NCBI RefSeq assembly: GCF_010015445.1
Contig: NC_053123.1
Location: 7,648,434 to 7,712,433 of the forward strand
DNA from: Perca fluviatilis
Taxonomy: Eukaryota; Chordata; Actinopteri; Perciformes; Percidae
Length of the DNA stretch: 64,000 nt
Reading direction: 5' to 3'
The notes beneath the pieces are model-generated. The model had not been told where the DNA came from. It worked only from the letters and a program-made list of their open reading frames with translations, and searched no databases. This document shows positions 56,480 through 64,000 of this stretch, one piece after another. Numbering within the stretch: position 1 is the first letter of the stretch; each line of letters begins with the position of its first letter. The position numbers and the translations under genes are program-made.

Positions 56480-56699
56480 CACTTTGAGGTGACAATTTTT
56501 TTGCTTGAATGCCATAGAATTGCCGAGGGGAGCGAAATAAAGTTGACGAAAGTTTAACTTTATTCAAATGAGGACCACTCGAGGACCAATCAGGTCCGTG
56601 TGTTTGTGTTTGCAGGCAGGAGTTACAAAAAAAGTCTGACAAAGAAGAGAGGTTATCAGCGCCGTATCATGAAAATTTTGATGTGATTAAAATGTTTCT

Positions 56700-57165
56700 A
56701 CACGAACATTGGTACTTCTATCAACACGAATTGTGTTTTATATGATACACAAACTTAGTTAGGGCACATACACCACTAAATAGATCACTGTATATGTTAG
56801 TTTAAACACTCAAACTTTTCAGCTAGCCGACAGGCTAATCGCTAGCATGTTCGGACATTGGATTTCATTGTAGCCTAGCCAGGCAGCTAGCTAGCTAGGC
56901 TACTTGTGCATTTGTTTGATTACATGTTTTGTTGGCGAACATTGACGCTTGTAGCAACACGGATTGTTGTTTATATGTCACACGAACTTAAACAGGGCAA
57001 ACACACCACCAAATAGACCACTGGAGATAGTTTAAACACTCAAAATGATTCAGCTAGCCGACAGGTCAACCGCTAGCATGTTCGGACATTGCATTTCATT
57101 GTAAGCATAGCAAGGCAGCTAGGCTACATAGCCAGGTTACCAGAGCATTTATGAGCTAACATTTT
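56700..57165. repeat. Two tandem copies of about 231 bp
   Basis: AGCTAGCCGACAGG occurs at 56821 and 57052, a 231-bp spacing. The surrounding CGAACATTG, CACCA..AAATAGA.CACTG and GCTAGCATGTTCGGACATTG blocks repeat in the same order. Located in the right part of the 4.6-kb element. Confidence 0.85.
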
Positions 57166-57267
57166 ACAAATGGTTTGCTGCTGCGTGTCGTTTTCGCGAC
57201 CACGCCCCCGAGGCAAACTTTTGCTGGCCGAAATTCGCGAGGTGTTTTGCAGTGTAGAACCCTACCG

Positions 57268-57785
57268 TCAGGCAGACATGGCTGCCAGAGGAGCGTATAT
57301 GTGATCACTGCTCAACAGGGGAGATAGAGACCGAGATACACTTCCTCCTCCACTGTGAAAAATTCTCTTCACTAAGAGACTTAGACTTTTGTAAAAAATA
57401 GCCAACAAAATAGCAAATTTCCCAATGTTAACATCAGAAAAGAAGCTGGTAGTCCTCCTAGGAGAAGGGACAGCAGCCCCAATGGCAGCTAAATATGTAT
57501 CTGCCTGCCACAACCTGAGGGACTCACCACTATAAGATCCCAACATTACACTTTGGTTTAGGATTGTACAGTCATTATATTGTACAAAACTGTTAAGTAT
57601 TAAATTGTGTTATGTAATTGTTTTGTAATGTAGTATGTTGTATGTTTATGACACTGTATAGATTATATGTGACACCTACTGTATGTATTTAATATGTGAT
57701 ATGTACTATATGTATTTTCTGTAAATTGCTTTGGCAACATGTTTTCTTTGCTCATGCCACTAAAGCAAATTGAATTGAAATTAAT
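57268..57785 (+). pseudogene. LINE ORF2 end with zinc knuckle and 3' tail, right of the insertion
   Basis: After the insertion the coding resumes with RQTW, then ICDHCSTGEIETEIHFLLHC, a C-x2-C-x9-H-x4-C knuckle found at the C-terminus of Tx1/L1-like LINEs. LVVLLGEGTAAPMAAKYVSA and CHNLRDSP follow in another frame. Several stops are present. The tail GCTTTGGCAACATGTTTTCT...AAAGCAAATTGAATTGAA ends at the GA tract. Confidence 0.8.
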
Positions 57786-57827
<42 letters not shown>

Positions 57828-58120
57828 TCATGATCCTGGGCTCAGTTTCCTGTTTTATTTTGTAGGATCACTTCTCATGGGTCATGTCTTGTTTTACTTT
57901 TTGCCTTGTGTGTTTTCCCACCTTTGTGATTGCCTGCCCCGCCCTGATGTGTTTCACCTGTTCATCACCCCTCACCTGTCTCTCGTTACAACCCTGATTG
58001 CAATGTGTATTTAGTCTGTGTGCTCCCTTTGTCTGTTGTCAGTTGGTTGTCCCTCCCAGTGTAGGTTCTTCCTAGTGGATTTGCTGCTGAGTGTTTAGGT
58101 TTTCCAATGTGTTGGATTTT
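57684..58120 (+). repeat. Duplicated composite block, copy 2
   Basis: The LINE tail, a short GA tract (57788-57822) and 299 bp (57822-58120) are identical by eye to copy 1. Here the left side continues naturally into the LINE coding end and the right side into GCTTTGGGTCTTCCTGTTTG without a microsatellite. This makes it the likely source of copy 1. Confidence 0.85.
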
Positions 58121-58296
58121 GCTTTGGGTCTTCCTGTTTGCCAGATTGCTAGTACCTGCCTGCCTCTGGACACTCTCTGCTGTAAGTCATTTTTCCTTAA
58201 TGCATGTCCATGATCATCCTGCTACCTTTTTATCTTACCAGTCTGCATTTCCAAACCTGCTATTCCTAAATCCATAACCGATGTAGGGGGGGAAGG

Positions 58297-58297
58297 A

Positions 58298-58365
<68 letters not shown>
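58297..58365. repeat. (ACGC)n microsatellite
   Basis: About 17 perfect ACGC units, unusually CpG-rich for the window. The minus-strand frame reading VRACVRAC is an artefact of it. Confidence 0.97.
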
Positions 58366-59554
58366 GAAACTAGCCAGCCTGAGAGAACCGGTAGGTCTGA
58401 AGTTTCCTTTTTAAAGACATGCTGTAATTTGCTGGTACTACTATGGTATGATCTGCACACGGCCGGACCGGTCACTGGTCGCTTGGCGGGAAATCACATG
58501 TTCATAAGGCCACTTAGAAATTGAAAATGAGTTGAGAGGCTCCAGACTAATTTGCATTTCCCATTTGGTCAGGCTAAGCATTGCTGTGTTGAACACAGAG
58601 AATACCTTTTACACCCAGTTTCATGAAGTAGATCATTTATTATGTGTAGTGGTAAGTGCAGTGTGTTGTGCATCATCCTGCCTCTGTTGTGTTTGTCATC
58701 TATAATTTAAAATTACGAGGATGAGAATGTGGATTATTTAATAAAGTATGCATACGATACAGAGGAGACTGGGGGGCCAAAACTAGAACAGCATTTTTAT
58801 TCTGTTTGCATGTGGTAAATCTTCATTGCGATGTGGAGTTTTTGGCTTCCCTTATATGAACGCCATTTGCAACACCTGCAGGGTAACTTGAGCAGGTAAA
58901 TGAAAGTCCCATTTAGCAGGCTTGAAAGACCATGGTTGTTGTAACCTTCAAGTGCAAATGCGTTGCCATTCTTGTGATGGACTCTCGCCACACCACTGGG
59001 AGGAACTAAATCACCTATTGGTGTTAGACACGATGTAACGAGGGAGCGTGATCATTCACGTGGAACACATGCCTCTGTGCGTAGCTGATGTGAGAAAGTG
59101 GCTTGTACATGTCATCTGTCTTCCACCACAGGGATACGCAAGCAATTCACTGGTCTATTGCTTGTAACCTTGCCTATAGGCTACAGAGTATTTGTCCTGG
59201 GTGCATTACTCAAGACCGTACCGAACATGAAAGCATTTAATTTAGGAGACCTTTCATATATTTGCGGCAAACCTTTCCCACTTGAGTTATGCTGACAGAG
59301 TATATCGCGTACTAATTGCACCAGTTGTTGGTTTAAAACCATAAAGTGTGTGTGTGAGATCCTAATGTGGCAAATATCTATGATTAGCAGAGAGCAACCT
59401 TTTTGTTGTTCGGTCATACAATCCAAGACTCTAGAAAGTGCACTGTTGCTCACTGAAAATGTAACGGTGGGACTGTTCGTAAACTCTTAACAAGAAAAAT
59501 ATACTCCAAAGAGGTATTTGTATTAAATTACGCAGGTGTTGAGTTGAAGCTGTT
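58366..59554. other. No recognised feature
   Basis: AT-rich sequence without supported genes or element ends. Confidence 0.45.
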
Positions 59555-59925
59555 GTAGTCTTGCAGTGCGAGACCTTCCTCCACAGCGCTGCGTAGGAGG
59601 GTCTGGCTAGTCCACACAACATTGGAGGAAAAATGTGTTGTGGTTTATTGGCATTTCTTCAAACCAATCGCCATCGTCTTGGGTGGTGCTAAGCAATGCA
59701 TGGAGCAATGGCGCCTCTGCAAAATAGCCTTGGGAAGGGACTTGTTTTGGGGGAACATGTGTACATTCAAAAGTTGTTTTAGTCGCGCAACAGAAAACTC
59801 AGGACAGAGTCAGGCTAGCTGTCTGGATTTACCCTGCAGAGATCTGAGAAGCAGTCAACCAGTCCTCATGAATCGACCAGGAAACAGAGCAATCCTGGGG
59901 GCTGTGTCCCAAAAGCAGAATTTAT
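59555..59925. repeat. Dispersed fish repeat, longer copy of the 29335 family
   Basis: GAGACCTTCCTCCACAGCGC, GGAGGGTCTGGCTAGTCCAC, TGGTTTATTGGCATTTCTTC, GCCTTGGGAAGGGACTTGTT and GTCTGGATTTACCCTGCAGA follow the order of a very common percomorph repeat. The plus-strand frame of about 100 codons inside is incidental. Confidence 0.65.
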
Positions 59926-59930
59926 AAATC

Positions 59931-60681
59931 TAGGGGCCACCTTTTATAAAACCTGTTACGCAAGAAAAGGTTGCATGAAGCCGGGTGAAATTTTCTGTCG
60001 CAACATTCCAAGCAAAAGTTGGGATTTATAAAGAATTTCCATGCGTTAAAAATGTGCCCAGTTTTCCGCAACCTTTTGACCATGCGTGTGATCGTGCATA
60101 ATGCTCACAAGGTTTTGTGGACTGTTTTAGTGAACTCCGATGGTATCCCCGTTTTCCGACTCAAACGATCGCGTTCTTTCCAAGCAGACCCAGAACCCCC
60201 CGGCGCCAAGCGAGGTGCTGCTATCGACGGGGACAGGCAGGGGATACTCCTCGCACACCTTGCAGCAGACACTAAAGGAGACTTTTAGCGTGAATAAGAA
60301 TGACAAAGGTGTCTGTGTCACAGGGGTAAATGGCAAATATGAACCATAAATGATGTGTATATATCATTGGTAATTGAGCTAAATCTCACCACACAAGGGT
60401 TAAGGCTTCCAAACAGGATTTTGTTTTGACGTTCTACCTCCATTAGAGCACATCGATCTCGCAATCACTGAATCATGTCTCCCCCACAGTTTCATGATTG
60501 GTCATCAAGGGCTTCTTTACAAAGCTGCTATATTCATTGATTGAACATGGACCTTATTAAGACAAATATGGGACGCAAGGTGTTATAAATCAGAATTTTG
60601 TTTTTGCGTACGAAAATTCTGACTTTGGCGCATAAAATCTTTCAGAATAGAATCTACGAACAGTTTTATAAATGAGACTCC
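59931..60681. mobile_element. Candidate TIR element (TTTATAAAAC ends)
   Basis: The left end GGGGCCACCTTTTATAAAAC pairs imperfectly with the right end, GGAGTCTCATTTATAAAAC on the minus strand. Further GGATTTATAAA and GGTGTTATAAATC words lie subterminally. The style resembles some Harbinger-type fish elements, but the target duplication is unclear. Overlapping frames at 60019-60349 have no recognisable motif. Confidence 0.5.
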
Positions 60682-62048
60682 AGGATAACCAATAAAGTGA
60701 GGCTTGACCTAGTATAATCTGTGTAGCCTGGCTTGGTGCGTTTCACGGAGGCAAAGCCAGGCTGAGGAGGAGTGAATATCTATCTGAAGAAAGCTAAATT
60801 GTTACTCGCACTGGGTCTTCTATAGGTGTATACGTCTTTTCTCCCTACACCTGAAATATTTGGGTCTATTGCAGCAGACTCCACCATTTTTTTTTTATAT
60901 GACCCACAGTAACGTGTGACCCAAACACACTGACGTCCAGTATAAATGCTACGTGTTCTAATAGGAATAATACAACTTGATGTTACAAATAGAGGGCAGA
61001 GAGTCGGTGGTACCATTTTAAATAATTGCTGTTGTAAACCGCTAAGCAAGGTGACCTTATTTTAATCATTCAGGCAGAGATGGGAAAGACTCAAGTGGGG
61101 TAGATGGTTTTAACTCTTAACCATAAGTTATTTTGAAAGTATTCAAGTAAACCACCTAGCTCAGCATACTCTTTTATCCCCCTTAGTGTGTGAGTTGTCT
61201 GACTTCTAAGCAGAGTTAACAGACCAAAGCCTCTCATTACTGTGGAGGACATTTATCCAGGGTTAGCAAAATCTTTATTTAGACACTAAACAGTCAAATG
61301 CTATTTGTTCATATCTACTAATGGAACATGGTTTTGCACCTGAGAATATATTGCATGTTTGTGTAAAAAATATCAGAAGGGAACGGAAATTTACACCAAA
61401 AGCTGCCGCAACTGATTTATCAACACCGACTGCCGGAGAGGAAGCTGTCAGAAATGTAATGTATTGGGAAAGCCAGACATACAATCTGTAATCCAGAGGA
61501 AGAGACGGGTCAAAAAAAAAGAGATGATCATAAATGTTTGTCTTTGGTAATATTTCAAATCAAATTCAGACAACAAACTATACAGTAAAGAATATTGCAG
61601 CACATTTAAATATGCTTACAAGGTAACATTACAGGAGCTGTCTGTGTCGGTTTTCCTCAGTGGCCTCGTAATTGTGATTTATTCCTTCTTATTGCCAGTA
61701 AAACTGTACAAGTCACTGCCTTCCTGGTCAGTGACTGATAGAAACCTGTCCTACCACTCACACTTATTAGTTCAGGAGGACTTTCATTGGTGTATCCACT
61801 TAGAGCGCAAAGAGAAATCAGCGTTTGTAATGAAGACAGACCTCTACTTAATTTGTCAAAGTTGATATCCATTGACATTGTGCAAATTCAAAGAACTAAT
61901 GTATAAAAGGTAGCCCTAATAAAGAGCTACCTTTAGTGTCCAGTTATCTTTTTGCGCAGAGAATCGAGCAAACGTAATTTGATAATAATGCAAAACAATT
62001 CACGTGTTTAATTATATCCCTTACAACAGTTAAGGCTTGTAATTTGAC
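60682..62048. other. No recognised feature
   Basis: No repeat ends, no splice-flanked frame. Frames up to 89 codons overlap on both strands. Confidence 0.45.
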
Positions 62049-62052
62049 TTAA

Positions 62053-62272
62053 CCCTTGTGTTGACTTCGGGTCAAATTGACCCGTTTTTTCATTTTTTTG
62101 TTCTATATAAGAAAATATGGGACGTAGAAATAAGTGCTGAAAATGTGTAGAAGAAAAATTTAACCATTGTAAAACGTTGGAAAAAAACAAACTGGAAAAA
62201 GGCGTGAAACGTCAGTTGTATTTTTTTTTTTTTCTTCTTTTCTTCAAGTTTGACGGGAAGACGACACAAGGG
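62053..62272. mobile_element. piggyBac-like MITE
   Basis: TTAA lies at 62049-62052 and 62273-62276. The terminal inverted repeats CCCTTGTGT and ACACAAGGG are exact and pairing continues imperfectly (GACTTCGGGTCAAA with TTTGACGGGAAGAC). TTAA plus CCC-start ends is the piggyBac signature. 220 bp, non-coding, with a T-run near 62220. Confidence 0.9.
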
Positions 62273-62276
62273 TTAA

Positions 62277-62600
62277 ATATTTATTTACATTTTAGCTGCC
62301 GAAGCTCCGCTGCTCTTTATCGGTCTCTGCTCACTCAGTGTGAGAGGGGGAGGGGCCAGCGGCTAGAGCAGCAAAAGCCAATGTGTGCTTCTTTCACCGC
62401 CAATATCTTTTGAGTTTCTTATCCAAACAACGTCAAACTTGGCACTGCACTTACTCGTGCCCATAGCAAGACACCTGTAAATGTATGAAATCCATCGGAC
62501 TAACCGTTCGAGAGATATGCACTTAAACACACACACACACACAGACCGAGAGCTGTTCCTGCAATTTATAGATGGATAGATATTTGCTCAAAGCATTTTA
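62277..62600. repeat. Dispersed repeat fragment with (AC)n
   Basis: CCATCGGACTAACCGTTCGA and GAGATATGCACTT precede a short AC tract (62527-62542). I recognise the wording from fish repeats but cannot set limits. Confidence 0.4.
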
Positions 62601-63455
62601 AATAAAGTTTTATGTTGCAGTTTGAAATATTCCAAAAACTTAATTTGACTTAAAGATTTTCATTTTCACTATAAATGTTACAAATATCGATTTATCCAGT
62701 TCATTAACTACTAATGATAAGTATCTGTATCAGCCTTGAAAACCAGGATCGGTCAATCCCTACTTATTATACTGCATTTGTGGCATAATCAATCACCCCA
62801 CAAACAGTTTTTATTTTCACATACCCTTTAAGAGTTTCCACAATGTGGAGACAGATATTGAAGCAACAGTTTGACTGACACGTTGGAGCAGTTGGACGTG
62901 TCACTGGGTAATGTACTCCTTGATATTCCAGCCAAGAAGCAGTCAATTGTTTTTGTTTTTTTTCTTTTTAGAGATCAATGAAATTCAACCGATGCCTGAT
63001 TAGTTTGCCAACAGGGTGCTATCAAGTTTGCTGGACAGACTGTGATTAGTTTTGCTGTGCTTCCAACTCTTGGCAGCCTTAATCACAATGATGAAGTGAA
63101 TTCAAGAAAGATTTTGCTATGCTCTGTTGATGGTGGCGGTCCTTGAAACGGTGTACTGCTCAATGGGTGTTTATGATCTTGGATGCAAAATTTGCCCAAC
63201 AGTGTTTTGTGCCTACAGGATGTGTTCCTTCAGTTTGGAATAGTAGTTAAAATGTCTATCACATTATTGACATCTCAATTTTGAAAGACCCTCTTTAGGA
63301 TAAGATACAATGGATGATAACAAGTTATGTCTCAGCTATTCATTCATCACTGCTGTTCCAACCTGTGTTGATGTTGACTGGCTTTAAACCTGTTTAAGAC
63401 TGCTGCAGGTTTCAAATGAAGGGCAGTAGTAGAAGTATTTAGCCACTTTCTACAG
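62601..63455. other. No recognised feature
   Basis: AT-rich sequence without supported genes or element ends. Confidence 0.4.
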
Positions 63456-63458
63456 CAG

Positions 63459-64000
63459 TACAGTTGTGTTCAGAATAATAGCAGTCCAACATCACTAACC
63501 TCATAAATCCACTTCTTTAGAAGTGATATTTCTACATGGCAAATAATTTCCTAGTAAGTTTTGAGTCATAGAAAACCAACAGTCAAGACATGCATGCTGC
63601 TCATTCTGTGTAATTGAAAGGGGTAGAGTCAAAATAATAGCAGTGTTGTGTTCAATTAGTGAGGTGATTGATTCTGTGAAGACACAGGCGTCAATTATGG
63701 CCCATATTGAAGGAAGGAAGCAAATGTTGTGCATGCTGGTTATAGTGCATTTCACACTGAAATACTACAAAATGGGTCGTTTCCAGTCATTGCTCTAAGA
63801 ACAGTGGACTTCGATTTAAAAAGTTGATTGGAGAGGGGAAAATGTATAAAGAATTGCCAAAAACTATAGGCTGCTCAGCTAAAATGATTTCAAATGCCTT
63901 GAAATGGCATCCAAAACCTGAACTACGTGGGGAAAAAACGGTCAACTACCATTCGACTGGATCGAAGAATAGCCAAATTGGCAAATGCTCAACCAATGAT
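63459..64000 (+). mobile_element. Tc1-like transposon, 5' part, cut by the window end
   Basis: The end ACAGTTGTGTTCAGAATAAT followed by AGCAGT (63460-63486), with a second AATAATAGCAGTGTTGTGTT at about 63634, is the terminal and subterminal direct repeat of a fish Tc1 group. The transposase gene starts downstream and the rest lies beyond the window. Confidence 0.85.
63809..64000 (+). pseudogene. Tc1 transposase N-terminal helix-turn-helix, frameshifted
   Basis: The frame reads LIGEGKMYKELPKTIGCSAK, MISNALKWHPKPELRGEK, the paired-like DNA-binding start of a Tc1 transposase. At the A-run near 63934 the expected continuation (RRIAKLANAQPM) moves to another frame, so this copy is probably defective. 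Partial at the window edge. Confidence 0.8.

Larger units (their letters stand above)
52641..57267. mobile_element. 4.6-kb element inserted in a LINE, containing a large inverted duplication
   Basis: The left end CGGTAGGTTTCCACACAGCG pairs with the right end, CGGTAGGGTTCTACACTGC on the minus strand. The flanks are TTA (52638-52640) and TCA (57268-57270), compatible with a 3-bp Harbinger-like target with one change. The left end region carries GC- and CCAAT-type words (about 53040-53075) and splice-flanked exons. Between 55257 and 56479 lies an inverted copy of 52356-53674 that includes 285 bp of the neighbouring LINE, so the inversion arose after insertion. Confidence 0.7.

Noticed and set aside
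53193..57267. The inverted arms as the natural long terminal repeats of a foldback transposon
   Set aside because: The arms contain flanking LINE sequence beyond the element end, so they cannot be the element's own termini; the true right end is at 57267.
58266..58475. Frame with VRAC repeats
   Set aside because: Produced by the ACGC microsatellite.

Overview
The window looks like about 64 kb of teleost fish (probably percomorph) nuclear DNA. The evidence is AT-rich intergenic or intronic sequence, many di-, tri- and tetranucleotide microsatellites, tRNA-derived SINEs, fish-type LINE tails, and many Tc1/mariner, hAT, PIF/Harbinger and TTAA-flanked DNA transposon relics. There is no intact conventional gene. 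The best host-gene signal is one 186-bp candidate exon on the minus strand (31168-31353) with good splice sites and a product I do not recognise. Family recognition is from memory of sequence types. Boundaries stated with target-site duplications (TSDs) were read directly from the sequence.

Layout. 1-5.1 kb: a LINE remnant (SGNH-type ORF1 plus endonuclease part of ORF2) cut by a hAT element at 1601-2859 with a perfect 8-bp TSD, and by another repeat. 5-12.4 kb: SINE-like repeat, Harbinger-type MITE (6851-7405), hAT MITE (8484-9437) inside an older repeat, and two LINE 3' ends. 12.4-19 kb: mostly plain sequence, with an inverted-repeat element (15187-16080) and a Tc1/mariner relic invaded by a hAT MITE. 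19-27 kb: Harbinger SANT-protein fragments split by a Tol2-like hAT, a hAT transposase fragment, a nearly palindromic foldback element (22.7-23.4 kb), and a 2.4-kb TTAA-flanked element carrying an internal tandem array with a 201-bp period. 27-36 kb: three minus-strand LINE fragments, one with a reverse transcriptase broken by a hAT just past YADD and by a TTAA-flanked MITE. 36-50 kb: hAT elements, a Tc1 transposase with one internal stop, a SINE-like repeat carrying two nested hAT insertions, and two SINEs. 50-58 kb: the most unusual part. A LINE is interrupted by a 4.6-kb element that contains a 1.2-1.3-kb inverted duplication copying both the element end and the flanking LINE. A 299-bp identical direct duplicate lies 7 kb away between two TATC arrays. 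58-64 kb: ordinary sequence, common fish repeats, a piggyBac-like MITE (62053-62272), and the start of another Tc1 element running off the window.

Functionally, nothing here forms a pathway. The window records successive transposon insertions and local rearrangements. The most informative observations are the nesting order shown by TSDs, an internal module shared by three hAT MITEs with different ends, the 52-57 kb inverted duplication with candidate spliced exons inside it, and the isolated candidate exon at 31.2 kb.
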